Shown here: in pieces, positions 1 through 8,199 of the stretch
How positions within the stretch are numbered: position 1 is the first letter of the stretch
Layout: each line of letters starts with the position of its first letter
NCBI RefSeq assembly: GCF_004296405.1
Contig: NZ_PSRR01000046.1
Coordinates: 1-36,638, forward strand
DNA length: 36,638 nucleotides
From: Bradyrhizobium sp. Leo170
Lineage (GTDB): Bacteria; Pseudomonadota; Alphaproteobacteria; Rhizobiales; Xanthobacteraceae
Reading direction: 5' to 3'
The notes under the pieces: generated by a model
What the model saw: the letters and a program-made list of their open reading frames with translations, nothing else
Databases searched by the model: none
Told to the model about the DNA's origin: nothing
Translations under genes and position numbers: made by a program

Positions 1-228
1 CTGCGAGGTCGAGGAGAAGTAGGCGTAGTCGCTGGAGAACAACTCGTCCGCTGCGGTATAATCCTCGGTCTGCACCAGCCAGCACGTGTCGCAGACGAGG
101 ATTTTCAGCGGGAAGGTTGTCTCCGGCGCGCGGAGCTGCGCTTCCGACAGATAGGCGTTCGAGGGTGGCGCGTGCCCGAGGTCGAGGAACACGTGTTGCA
201 GTTGCGCGTGACAGTGACGGCACTTCAT
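1..228 (-). CDS. Sugar C-methyltransferase, N-terminal part (runs off the window)
   Basis: Only the first 76 codons are present; the gene continues beyond base 1. My translation shows two CxxC pairs (C3/C6 and C46/C49), the zinc-binding N-terminal domain of TylC3/NovU-type SAM-dependent sugar C-methyltransferases. Family-typical text follows: LDLGHAPPSNAYL, VCDTCWLVQ and a YAYFSSTS stretch. Known members methylate a carbon (often C3 or C5) of an NDP-4-keto-6-deoxy sugar. The ATG (228-226) overlaps the TGA of the upstream 3,5-epimerase gene as ATGA, so translation is probably coupled. With rfbF, rfbG and the epimerase upstream it should act on a CDP-4-keto-6-deoxyhexose; the position methylated is not readable from the fragment. 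The catalytic SAM domain lies outside the window and cannot be checked. Confidence 0.85.
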   Translation of the reverse strand, partial: MKCRHCHAQLQHVFLDLGHAPPSNAYLSEAQLRAPETTFPLKILVCDTCWLVQTEDYTAADELFSSDYAYFSSTSQ

Positions 229-776
229 AGCTCTATGCCCTTAAAGCCCGCATCAAGATAGGGATGTGAGGAGTCACGTGCGGACAAGTCTCTTGGCGGC
301 AGGGGCCAGGCGACCCCGACCATCAGATCATCAAATCGAATGGCACCCTCGTCCGGCGACGAATAGAATGCCGTGTGCAGATACAATAGTTCGGAGTTTT
401 CCTCCAGCACCTGGAAGCCATGCGCGCATCCTTCGGGGATCACGAAGGAGCAGCGGTTGTCCGGAGCAAGTTCGATTGCCGTCCATTTCAGGAAGGTGGG
501 CGAGTCCTTGCGAAGGTCGACCGCGACATCGAACACCCGACCTCGCAAGCAGCGCACGATCTTCATCTCCGCCATTGGCGGCTTCTGATAGTGCAGGCCA
601 CGGACCGCACCGACAGCGCGGGTGATCGACTGGTTGATCTGGACGATCTTGCGCGTGCCGATGATGGAGCTTTCCTCATTGGCGCAGAACAGACGCTGGA
701 ACGAACCGCGGTGATCCGAAAGTGCGCTGGTCTCGGCGATCCAGACCCCGGCGATATCGGTTTGGACCAGTTTCAT
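225..776 (-). CDS. rfbC: RmlC-family NDP-4-keto-6-deoxyhexose 3,5-epimerase
   Basis: 183 residues, the usual size of a dTDP-4-dehydrorhamnose 3,5-epimerase. Family marks are RGLHYQKPP (60-67) with catalytic H62, K72, the cupin strand GRVFDVAVDLRKDSPTF, IPEGCAHGF (113-121), Y138, the RFDD segment and D168 of the SARD motif, so the His-Asp dyad looks intact. Classical RmlC acts in dTDP-L-rhamnose synthesis, but here the gene follows rfbF and rfbG and no rmlA, rmlB or rmlD is visible. The natural substrate is therefore more likely CDP-4-keto-6-deoxyglucose, epimerised at C3, C5 or both. The ATG overlaps the end of rfbG as ATGA, and its own stop overlaps the C-methyltransferase start the same way. 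Fold assignment is firm; nucleotide specificity is inferred from context. Confidence 0.88.
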   Translation of the reverse strand: MKLVQTDIAGVWIAETSALSDHRGSFQRLFCANEESSIIGTRKIVQINQSITRAVGAVRGLHYQKPPMAEMKIVRCLRGRVFDVAVDLRKDSPTFLKWTAIELAPDNRCSFVIPEGCAHGFQVLEENSELLYLHTAFYSSPDEGAIRFDDLMVGVAWPLPPRDLSARDSSHPYLDAGFKGIEL

Positions 777-1855
777 GCCCCGCGGCCCCTCGTCCAGACA
801 AGGCCGCGCGCGCTGGCCGCAGCAATATAGCGCTCGAGCTGGATCCGGCTCAGCGCTTCATTGCGCTCGAGCCAAGCCCGATACCACTCGGCAGTTGCCG
901 CGACACCCTCCTGGAAGTTCCAGACCGGCCGCCAACCCAGTTCGCTCTGCGCCTTGCTGGTTTCAAGCTGCAGCAGTCTGGCTTCATGCGGCTGCTCCTG
1001 ATCTGTGCGGTGCCAGTCAACGGCCGGCCAGGCGTCTTGCATCTGCTCGAGAACATTCTTGACCGTTCGATTGCCGTCGCGGTCCGGTCCGAAATTCCAG
1101 GCCCCGAGGCACGACTGATCACCCTTGAGCAGACGCTCGCCAAGCAGAAGATAGCCGGACAGGCATTCCAGCACGTGCTGCCAGGGCCGCGTGGCGTTGG
1201 GCGAGCGTATCTCGACCGATTGGCCGGCGCCGATCGACCGTACTACGTCAGGAATCAGCCTGTCTTCCGACCAGTCACCGCCGCCGATCACGTTGCCTGC
1301 ACGCGCCGTTGCCAGCAACGGGCTGCCCGCTGTGTGGAAGAAGGAACGTCGGAAGCTCGCTGCCACCAACTCTGTACCGGCTTTCGAGGCGCTGTAGGGA
1401 TCGTGACCGCCCAGCGGATCGATTTCGCGATAGCCCCAAACCCACTCCTTGTTCTCGTAGCACTTGTCCGTGGTCACCACGACCACCGCTTTGAGCCCGG
1501 ACAGCTTGCGGCAGGCCTCGAGCACGTGGGCCGTACCCATCACGTTGGTAGCCCAGGTCTCAACCGGGCTGCAATAGGACCGGCGCACCAGCGGCTGCGC
1601 CGCCATGTGGAAGACCATATCGGGCCGTGTCTTCAGAATGGCGCCCTCCAGCGCCTCCTGGTCGCGGATATCGATGAAGTTCGAATTGATGTCGAGGCGC
1701 AGGATGTCCCAGTGGTTTGGGCTGGTTTCCGGCGGCAGCGAAATGCCGGTAACTCGCGCGCCCAGCGTCTCCAGCCAGAGCGTCAGCCAGCTTCCCTTGA
1801 AGCCGCTGTGACCCGTCACGAGGACGTGCAGGCCGCTATAGATGTCAGAAAACAT
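773..1855 (-). CDS. rfbG: CDP-glucose 4,6-dehydratase
   Basis: Converts CDP-D-glucose to CDP-4-keto-6-deoxyglucose with bound NAD. It is an extended short-chain dehydrogenase: a GHSGFKG nucleotide-binding loop near residues 15-21, HMAAQPLVRRSY, VVTTDKCYEN, and the YSASK catalytic Tyr/Lys. GHSGFKG and TTDKCYEN are typical of RfbG. An in-frame ATG lies further upstream at 1894, inside rfbF. The ATG at 1855 gives 360 residues, matches the usual family length, and sits two bases after the rfbF stop behind a purine-rich GGTAGAG stretch, so I prefer it. Its TGA overlaps the ATG of the 3,5-epimerase. It is the second enzyme of the operon. Confidence 0.93.
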   Translation of the reverse strand: MFSDIYSGLHVLVTGHSGFKGSWLTLWLETLGARVTGISLPPETSPNHWDILRLDINSNFIDIRDQEALEGAILKTRPDMVFHMAAQPLVRRSYCSPVETWATNVMGTAHVLEACRKLSGLKAVVVVTTDKCYENKEWVWGYREIDPLGGHDPYSASKAGTELVAASFRRSFFHTAGSPLLATARAGNVIGGGDWSEDRLIPDVVRSIGAGQSVEIRSPNATRPWQHVLECLSGYLLLGERLLKGDQSCLGAWNFGPDRDGNRTVKNVLEQMQDAWPAVDWHRTDQEQPHEARLLQLETSKAQSELGWRPVWNFQEGVAATAEWYRAWLERNEALSRIQLERYIAAASARGLVWTRGRGA

Positions 1856-1857
1856 CT

Positions 1858-2625
1858 CTACCAGCTTTTCCAGGGCGCGCGGCCCTTGGCCCACATATCC
1901 TCAAGCTGGTTCTTGTCGCGCAACGTGTCCATCGCGTGCCAGAAACCATCATGTTGGTAGGAGGTGAGTTGCCCCTTTGCCGCAAGCGTCTGCAGAGGCG
2001 CCTGCTCCCAGACCGTAGCGTCGCCCTCGATGTAGTCGATCACGGACGGTTCGAGCACGAAGAAGCCGCCATTGATCCAGGCGCCATCGCCGGCGGGTTT
2101 TTCCTGGAACTGTTCGACCTTGCCGTCGTCGATGCGAAGCGCGCCGTATCGTCCGGGTGGCTGGATCGCCGTGACGGTTGCTTGCCGTCCTGTCTTCTTA
2201 TGCACCTTGATCAGCGCATCGATATCGATATCCGATACGCCGTCACCATAGGTGAAACAGAACGTCTCGTCGCGGAGATACGGCGCGACACGCCTCAGCC
2301 GTCCGCCAGTCATCGTCGCTTCGCCGGTGTCGACTAGCGTGACCTTCCACGGTTCGGCAAACTTCTCGTGGATCTCCATCTTGTTGTCGCGCATGTCGAA
2401 CGTCACGTCCGACGTGTGCAGAAAATAGTTCGAAAAATACTCCTTGATCACGTAGCCCTTATAGCCGAGGCACACGATGAATTCGTTGATGCCGTAGTGC
2501 GAGTACATTTTCATGATGTGCCAGAGAATCGGCTTGCCGCCGATTTCGATCATGGGTTTGGGCTTCAGATGAGATTCCTCGCTGATGCGAGTTCCCAGGC
2601 CGCCCGCCAAAATAACAACTTTCAT
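1858..2625 (-). CDS. rfbF: Glucose-1-phosphate cytidylyltransferase
   Basis: Makes CDP-glucose from CTP and glucose 1-phosphate, the entry step to CDP-6-deoxy sugars. The protein has 255 residues, matching RfbF/DdhA. It begins with the nucleotidyltransferase signature ILAGGLGTR (5-13), has [18 protein letters not shown] (21-38), the RfbF-typical [11 protein letters not shown] (100-110) and the metal-binding YGDGVSD (126-132). It is the first gene of a four-gene overlapping minus-strand operon; its promoter should lie in the gap upstream of 2625. Together with rfbG it commits the operon to CDP- rather than dTDP-linked sugars. Confidence 0.95.
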   Translation of the reverse strand: MKVVILAGGLGTRISEESHLKPKPMIEIGGKPILWHIMKMYSHYGINEFIVCLGYKGYVIKEYFSNYFLHTSDVTFDMRDNKMEIHEKFAEPWKVTLVDTGEATMTGGRLRRVAPYLRDETFCFTYGDGVSDIDIDALIKVHKKTGRQATVTAIQPPGRYGALRIDDGKVEQFQEKPAGDGAWINGGFFVLEPSVIDYIEGDATVWEQAPLQTLAAKGQLTSYQHDGFWHAMDTLRDKNQLEDMWAKGRAPWKSW

Positions 2626-2938
2626 CCGCCGTCCTGTCCCCGTTCAGCTAGCCTTGTATAGACGTTCAGCCGATCTTTTGCGCTGAAAATATCCGCGTCG
2701 ACCAGTTTACAATACCTGCTGTGCGCCCTCAATGCTTCGACGTTCTTAAGCTATTGTTATCTGGAGAAAATCTCTCGCCCCTAACCCCAAACCGATTGAG
2801 TATCCAATCGGCCGTAAAGATGCAATTTCGGATTGCTCGTCGTGATTGCGGTCAGGCCGCGCGCCCAAGGGGACTAGCTCCGCGCTGTCGGGCCAGCCGA
2901 TCGGCACTGGGCTCGCGCAGGGAATCGATTTTGATCCT
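2626..2938. other. Intergenic region upstream of rfbF
   Basis: No convincing gene was seen on either strand. The DNA is visibly more A/T-rich than the flanking operons. It must hold the minus-strand promoter of the rfbF operon, but I could not assign -35 and -10 boxes, and no JUMPstart/ops element was found. The short reading frames here have no recognisable protein features. Confidence 0.5.
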
Positions 2939-3554
2939 TCAAGATTCTGGCCGCATGGCGTGTGATATATCGATCCCGATCGAGGTGAGCACGTCATCCC
3001 AAGCCTGGAGTTGAGCTGCTTTCGTTAACACGCGCTCAACATACTGGCGGCCTAGTGTGTCAGCTCGGGCAGGAGCTTCCTCGCTGCCAATCAATTGATC
3101 CAACGCCCCTATCCACTGCGCGGTGTTGCGGCATGCGAGTTGGCTGCTGCCGACCGCCTCGAGCGTGCGTGCATAAGAAGGGGTTTTGGAGGCAATGACG
3201 GGTAAGCGTGCAACTCCCTGGCTTGGCCGGGTGAGAACGCTCAATATAGCGCGCCGCATCTTTGACCATGTCAAGGTCGTCCCATGGGAGCGGGCGAGTT
3301 GGTCAGACACCACTACTCAGGGAGATTTGGCGGTCATTCCGATTGATATGGACAACTGCATCACTGCCGGAAAGCCAGGCAACAAACTGGCTCTTCTTTG
3401 TCGCGCCGGCGCGCCGCGAAAGTCGAACAGCGGTTGTCGCTGAAAACCTTTCGAATACCACGCAATCCCACGCACTAGTTGTTTCGGATTGCTGCGCGGG
3501 ACCGAGAGAATCGATCAAGTCCGTAGACGACCCCGAGTTCGCAACTCGCCCCAA
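2939..3554 (-). pseudogene. Decayed glycosyltransferase (C-terminal remnant, frameshifted)
   Basis: The minus-strand frame ending at 2939 reads like the C-terminal half of a GT4-type glycosyltransferase: RLPVIASKTPSYARTLEAVG, then a QWIGALDQLIG segment, an arginine-rich helix and a final AWDDVLTSIGI. It lacks the N-terminal Rossmann domain. A second minus frame (3554-3303) ends in DAVVHINRNDRQISLSSGV exactly where the first begins at 3313 with VSDQLARSHG. This suggests one coding sequence broken by a frameshift near 3305-3313. No start with an RBS and no intact donor-binding domain is present. The family call rests on pattern recognition of a degraded tail; it could instead be an unrelated small ORF. 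Confidence 0.5.
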
Positions 3555-3711
3555 CCGGGGCCAAACTCAGAACAGACTCTCCCCTTATAAACGAGGGCAA
3601 ACAGGGGAGCAGGTCACTTTAGTTAGATGCCACGGACTGCTTGTGCAGCGCGGGTTGCACCAGTTTTGCGCGAATGATACGAGGCTTTCTCGCGGAATGG
3701 TCATGATACGT

Positions 3712-3718
3712 GGGGGAG
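3712..3718 (+). promoter_or_regulatory. Ribosome binding site setting a TTG start
   Basis: GGGGGAG is followed by a six-base spacer and TTG at 3725. The frame is also open from GTG at 3710, but that codon overlaps the start of this Shine-Dalgarno sequence and has no comparable one before it. TTG at 3725 is therefore the better start for the downstream membrane protein. Confidence 0.6.
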
Positions 3719-3724
3719 CTTATA

Positions 3725-6094
3725 TTGGTTGATATCGGGATTTGCCGCAGGTACCCGCTTCTTTTTTGGATCGGCGCGCTGATCATCTTTCTGCAGGCAT
3801 ACCGAGTGCCGGTTATACCGATGCTCCCGGGGCTGGACGAGTCATTTCCTTACATCTTGAACCTCGGGGCTTCCACCGGGGCGCGGTTTGGAACCGATAT
3901 CATCTATACCTACGGACCGCTCGGATTTCTCCTCGCAATCGAAGACGTCGGCAGCAATTTCACGGTGGGGTACGTCTTCTGGACCATCGTGTATTCAGCT
4001 TTTGCGGCGGCAATGAGCTACTTCGTCGTCAGCCGTACACAGGCCTGGAGCGCGATCCTGGGACTTGCCCTCGGCGCAGTTGTATCCGGCTACATCGATA
4101 TCGAAAGACTGCCGTCGTGCTTCGTCATGCTGCTGTTATTTCTGGGGTATGAAGAACCTCGGTTTAGGACCCCGATCATCGCATGCTGCGGACTGATAGC
4201 TGCTGTCGGGCTCTTGATGAAGGTGACGATTGGCGTCAGCTGCCTCGGTGCCATAATCGCAAGCACGCTGGTACCGTTCACCTCAATTCGCCAGATCTCT
4301 CGACGCGCCGCTGTCGCAATCATATCAACCGCGGTGAGTTTCTGTGTCGCCTGGATTATCCTCAGTGGATCCGTCGAAGGAATTTCCTCATATTTCTACA
4401 ACTCACTGCAATTGTCCGCCGGATATACCGCGTCAATGAGCGCCTCTCGAGCAAACGAGAGACTAAGCTTAAGCCTGTTCTTGTCGGCTATGGCGCTGCT
4501 CGCGATCTTCGCTGGACTGCTGCCCCGCTGGCGCAACTTGCATGCGCTGGCAACCATAATTCCATTGGTCGCCATCGCCTGGAAACATGGCGTCGTTCGA
4601 TACGACGCTCACGTTTTCGCGCTCGTTATCATCCTGGCGTTCTCGACGTTCTGCGTCTCGATCTTGCATCTGAGCAAATCGCCAGCCTCGGCGAGTAACA
4701 CAATAAATGGTTGGTTCACCCTTGCCTTCTACCGACCTACGATCGGCATCCTCGGGGCGACTGCCATCACACTCCTGGCCGCAACAGCACTTGACAATGC
4801 TAATCTCAAGTTCACGCCTAGAATTGCTGGCGGGCTGGAGCCGTTGGCTCACCTCCGTCACTATTCGCAGTATCGATTGTACCTCCGGCAGGTCTCAGAC
4901 TCACAATTGGCGGGTTCTCGGCTCGAGGCCGATACTCTGAATCGCATCGGCAAAAAGACGGTCGACGCATATTCCTATGAACTCAGCCTTGTGGCTGCCA
5001 ATCCCCAACTGAACTGGCGCCTCAAGCCGGTTTTTCAGCATTTCAATGCCTTTACGGAACATCTCGATAGCCTCAACGCCGATTTTTTGCGGGGTCCAAA
5101 CGCGCCAAGCTTTCTGATCATGCATCATCCGAGAGACTCGATCGCCGGAGTCGACGACCGTCACCAACTTTTCGATGATCCGATCGCGTTCCTGCAGGTG
5201 ATGCGACACTATCGAACAGTGTTCGTGGAGAATGACCCTTCAAAACTTCAGGTTGGCTTGCTGGAACGCCTCTCGGACGCGGAGCGAGGTTTTAGCGAGC
5301 CGACGCCTTTCAAGTCGGAACTGGCGCGCTGGAACAAAACGATTTATTTGCCTCCGACGCCGACCTCGGCAATTCTGCGGGTCAAGGTTGATCTCACCAA
5401 ATCTCTTTCCTCGAAACTCAAAGAGGCACTCTTCCGCCTCAGCCCGATACACCTCGTCTACATCCTTTCGGACGGCACCGAGCAAAGATATCGGCTGATG
5501 CCGCCGCACCTGATGACCGGCGTCTGGATAGCTCCGCTCTTTGAGAATTATTCCACGCTCTATAAATTCCTCGGTGGCCTCGATTGGGAAGGACCGAAGG
5601 TCGTTGCGATCCGCTTCGAGAGCGAGAACCTTAGCGACTACAACGAGCCCTTCTCCGTGTCCTGGGAGAAGATAGACTGCGACGAGGGTACTCCGTGCCA
5701 ACCGGCGTCTTCGCGATTTGTTTCGACTTTCGCTGATGGGCGGAAAGGTGTCCCATCCCTCATTCGGACCACGATCACCGCGGAAATTCCCACTCCGGCT
5801 CACACCATCCGAGCAATTGACGTTCGTCTATCCACCTACGGACAAATCAACAAGGGGCTCTTGACCCTTTCAGTGCTCGACGACAACGGGAACGTTCTGG
5901 GCAAGTCACGGTTGAACGCCGCACTTGTGCGCGACAACAACTATGCCATGTTCACCTTCGAACCGATCATTCAAATCAGCGGCGGAAAGACCTTGCTGCA
6001 ATTGTCCTATGAACCGGTCGGCCAGGGACTGATAGCCGCCTGGAAGAGTTCTGAGACCGCCCAGGACCTCGATTTTCGAGCTTATGGCGATTAA
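3725..6094 (+). CDS. Large polytopic membrane protein with TYGPLG motif, probable polysaccharide assembly
   Basis: About 789 residues from TTG 3725. The first roughly 360 residues contain about ten hydrophobic segments, beginning with YPLLFWIGALIIFLQAY. After the first comes a loop carrying LDESF and FGTDIIYTYGPLGFL, reminiscent of the acidic first loop of GT-C membrane glycosyltransferases. The remaining 430 or so residues are mostly hydrophilic and probably periplasmic. The end (IRAIDVRLSTYGQINKG, LLTLSVLDDNGNVLG, MFTFEPIIQISGGK) looks like a beta-sandwich of the kind appended to some cell-surface polysaccharide proteins. I know no characterised member and do not assign a reaction. Position between sugar-nucleotide and methyltransferase genes suggests O-antigen polymerisation, modification or transfer. 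Codon use is more A/T-rich than in the transport operons. Confidence 0.7.
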   Translation: MVDIGICRRYPLLFWIGALIIFLQAYRVPVIPMLPGLDESFPYILNLGASTGARFGTDIIYTYGPLGFLLAIEDVGSNFTVGYVFWTIVYSAFAAAMSYFVVSRTQAWSAILGLALGAVVSGYIDIERLPSCFVMLLLFLGYEEPRFRTPIIACCGLIAAVGLLMKVTIGVSCLGAIIASTLVPFTSIRQISRRAAVAIISTAVSFCVAWIILSGSVEGISSYFYNSLQLSAGYTASMSASRANERLSLSLFLSAMALLAIFAGLLPRWRNLHALATIIPLVAIAWKHGVVRYDAHVFALVIILAFSTFCVSILHLSKSPASASNTINGWFTLAFYRPTIGILGATAITLLAATALDNANLKFTPRIAGGLEPLAHLRHYSQYRLYLRQVSDSQLAGSRLEADTLNRIGKKTVDAYSYELSLVAANPQLNWRLKPVFQHFNAFTEHLDSLNADFLRGPNAPSFLIMHHPRDSIAGVDDRHQLFDDPIAFLQVMRHYRTVFVENDPSKLQVGLLERLSDAERGFSEPTPFKSELARWNKTIYLPPTPTSAILRVKVDLTKSLSSKLKEALFRLSPIHLVYILSDGTEQRYRLMPPHLMTGVWIAPLFENYSTLYKFLGGLDWEGPKVVAIRFESENLSDYNEPFSVSWEKIDCDEGTPCQPASSRFVSTFADGRKGVPSLIRTTITAEIPTPAHTIRAIDVRLSTYGQINKGLLTLSVLDDNGNVLGKSRLNAALVRDNNYAMFTFEPIIQISGGKTLLQLSYEPVGQGLIAAWKSSETAQDLDFRAYGD

Positions 6095-6220
6095 GTGCTT
6101 GTGCCGAAAACGATAGGTCCAACCGCATCGATAGGCGGCGCCAAGCCGGTCCGAAGGGCGACTTGCTTACAATCAGGTTAGGCTGCTAGACATCATGGTC
6201 TGGGTAACGAGGGGATCCTA

Positions 6221-7006
6221 ATGTCGCTAAGAGAGCCAATAACGCGCCATTTTGGCTATGACATTCCAATCCGCCTGATGAACCTTACCGGAGGGGGCCC
6301 TGACACGTTTGAGCCGATGTGCGAATTCCATATGGCCGCTCTCAAAGAGCACACCCCGATCGATCCAGATCATGCTGTTCTAGAGATCGGTTGCGGCATC
6401 GGACGGGACGCGATCCCGCTTACAAATGTCCTCAGCGCGAAGGGCAGCTATATCGGCGTTGATATCGTTAAGGACTCGATCCGATGGTGCAGCGACAATA
6501 TCACTGTAAGGCATCCAAACTTCAAATTTGTCCATTTCGATATTGGCGACCAGCTTCATAATCCTGGCGGCACGATGAGAACGACCGACGTGAGGCTTCC
6601 ACCGCCAGATGCCTCCATCGATCGAATTATCCTATGGTCGGTCTTTACGCACATGAGGAAGGTGGATATCGCGCACTATCTTCGCGAATTTGCCCGCGTG
6701 TTGAAGCCCACCGGCACCGCCTTTGCGACGTGGTTTATTGTGAACGACGAAATCCTCGCGAAGGCAAGAACAGTCAATCTCACGCCGTTCAATCTTCGTT
6801 TCGAGCACGTCCTAGAAGAAGGCTGTTTGATCAACGATCCAAGATCGCCAATGGGCGCCGTCGCCTATATAGACACCGAGATGCAAGCGCTTGTAGCTTC
6901 GTCCGGACTGGAGGTCGTTGGTGATGTTCTTCCTGGTCAATGGTCCGGATACTTCGATATTCCAAAGGGAGGGCAAGACGCGACTATTCTACGGCGCAAG
7001 CGCTAA
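6221..7006 (+). CDS. Class I SAM-dependent methyltransferase
   Basis: 261 residues with SAM-binding motif I VLEIGCGIGRD (53-63), an acidic strand end GVDI (79-82), a FDIGD segment, and a motif IV-like region (IDRIILWSVFTHM) followed by LKPTGTAFATWF. It belongs to the broad Methyltransf_11/25 group. ATG 6221 is preceded by GAGGGGA. It follows the membrane protein after a 126-base gap on the same strand and may be co-transcribed. Rhizobial O-antigens often carry O-methylated sugars, so a sugar O-methyltransferase is a reasonable guess, but no feature of the protein fixes the substrate. Base composition resembles that of the preceding gene, consistent with a shared origin. Confidence 0.82.
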   Translation: MSLREPITRHFGYDIPIRLMNLTGGGPDTFEPMCEFHMAALKEHTPIDPDHAVLEIGCGIGRDAIPLTNVLSAKGSYIGVDIVKDSIRWCSDNITVRHPNFKFVHFDIGDQLHNPGGTMRTTDVRLPPPDASIDRIILWSVFTHMRKVDIAHYLREFARVLKPTGTAFATWFIVNDEILAKARTVNLTPFNLRFEHVLEEGCLINDPRSPMGAVAYIDTEMQALVASSGLEVVGDVLPGQWSGYFDIPKGGQDATILRRKR

Positions 7007-7168
7007 TCAAGACGCTACGCAGTCATATTGCTCATCGAAGCGGTGCCGACACCGTTTCCGGCACCGCTATTAGAAAACCTTTGTTCCACACTCGTGTGGG
7101 TGCTCATTCTCACGGTCCAATTGGAGCTACCCCCCAAAGAGATTCCAACCACGAGCCGGCTGAGAAAA

Positions 7169-7336
7169 GGCCGGACGGCAACGAAGGAAATGCTGCCGAT
7201 GCAGCCGGGCGATGTGCCCGCGACCTACGCCGATATCGACGATCTCGCGCGCGACATCGGGTTCAAGCCTGCGACCACGATTGAGGATGGCATCGAACGA
7301 TTCGTGAACTGGTATCGCGAATATCACAAGGTCTGA
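7169..7336 (+). pseudogene. C-terminal stub of a nucleotide-sugar epimerase
   Basis: From GRTATKEMLPMQPGDV through ATYADIDDLARDIGF to GIERFVNWYREYHKV, about 55 residues match the extreme C-terminus of the UDP-glucuronate 4-epimerase (CapI/LspL) family, including the hallmark MLPMQPGDV. The Rossmann domain, catalytic Tyr/Lys and substrate loop are all absent. The frame is open back to 7028, but that part (IEAVPTPFPAPLLEN and onward) shows no epimerase features. This is a truncated relic, probably left by recombination in the island, and is not expected to be functional. Confidence 0.8.
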
Positions 7337-7536
7337 GCGAGGACTGCCCCCCGTTCACCTGTCCGGGAGCCGTCTTAATCAGAAGATCGGGATAGATGGC
7401 TCCGGGTTTAGCCGGTTTTCTGCACTTCCGCCTTGATCCGCAAAGGATTTTCTTAATATAGGATGGAGCGGTCAAGGGGCGCATCAGCAGCGACTATGGG
7501 GTGCTGTGAAGGCGCCAGGGAGGAGAAGCATCCTGC

Positions 7537-8199
7537 ATGAGGACGCCGGAATCAGATGATCCACAACCCTTTATCCATCCGAGCGCCGTGGTCGAGGAGG
7601 GGGCGAAGGTCGGCAAGTTCACCAGGGTCTGGTATTTCTCCCACGTCGCGCCAGGTGCGGTGATCGGCGAGAACTGCAGCCTCGGCCAGAACACCTATGT
7701 CGAGCGCAATGCCATCGTCGGCAATGCGTGCCGGCTTGGCAATTCGGTCTCTATCTTCTCGCATGTCGAGCTCGAGGATTTCGTGTTCTGTGCGCCGTAC
7801 ATGGTGTTTACCCACATCTCCTTTCCCCGTGCCGCGGTCAACCGCCATGCTGTCTTCAAGAAGACGCTGGTGAAAACTGGCACCACGCTTGGCGCAAACT
7901 CCACCGTGGTTCCCGATATTACCTGTGGCGTCGGCACTTTCCTCGCTGCAGGCGCAACGCTGACCAAGAGCTCGAAGGATTGGTCAATGATGGTGGGAAC
8001 GCCTGCGCGGCAGGTCGGCTGGGTGAGTGCGTTTGGCGAGAAGATCGATCTGCCGCTAAGCGGTCAGGGCGAATGGCGCTGCAAGCATACCGATGACCTC
8101 TATGTTCTGAACGGCTCGGAACTGGTACGACACCCTGGCCCTAAGGACATCCTCAAATATGAGCCGGGCCAACGCCTGATCCGCATGGAGGTCCGCTAG
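7537..8199 (+). CDS. Left-handed beta-helix acyltransferase, WbpD/WlbB-like
   Basis: 220 residues. Residues 12 to about 150 form hexapeptide repeats: FIHPSAVVEEGAKVG, FTRVWYFSHVAPGAVIGENCSLGQNTYV, CRLGNSVSIFSHVELEDFVFCAP, MVFTHISFPRA and GTTLGANSTVV. They end in MMVGTPARQVGWVSAFGEKI, closely resembling UDP-2-acetamido-3-amino-2,3-dideoxyglucuronate N-acetyltransferases. Such enzymes move acetyl from acetyl-CoA to a sugar amine. The usual partners (WbpA, WbpB, WbpE types) are not in the window, so the exact acceptor is uncertain. An AGGGAGGAG sequence (7517-7525) precedes ATG 7537. The gene converges on the HAD phosphatase gene; the two TAG stops share the palindrome CTAG at 8196-8199. Confidence 0.82.
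   Translation: MRTPESDDPQPFIHPSAVVEEGAKVGKFTRVWYFSHVAPGAVIGENCSLGQNTYVERNAIVGNACRLGNSVSIFSHVELEDFVFCAPYMVFTHISFPRAAVNRHAVFKKTLVKTGTTLGANSTVVPDITCGVGTFLAAGATLTKSSKDWSMMVGTPARQVGWVSAFGEKIDLPLSGQGEWRCKHTDDLYVLNGSELVRHPGPKDILKYEPGQRLIRMEVR

Noticed and set aside
7028..7168. Upstream part of the open frame ending at 7336 as an intact small gene
   Set aside because: It shows no epimerase similarity by eye and no ribosome binding site; only the C-terminal stub is recognisable.
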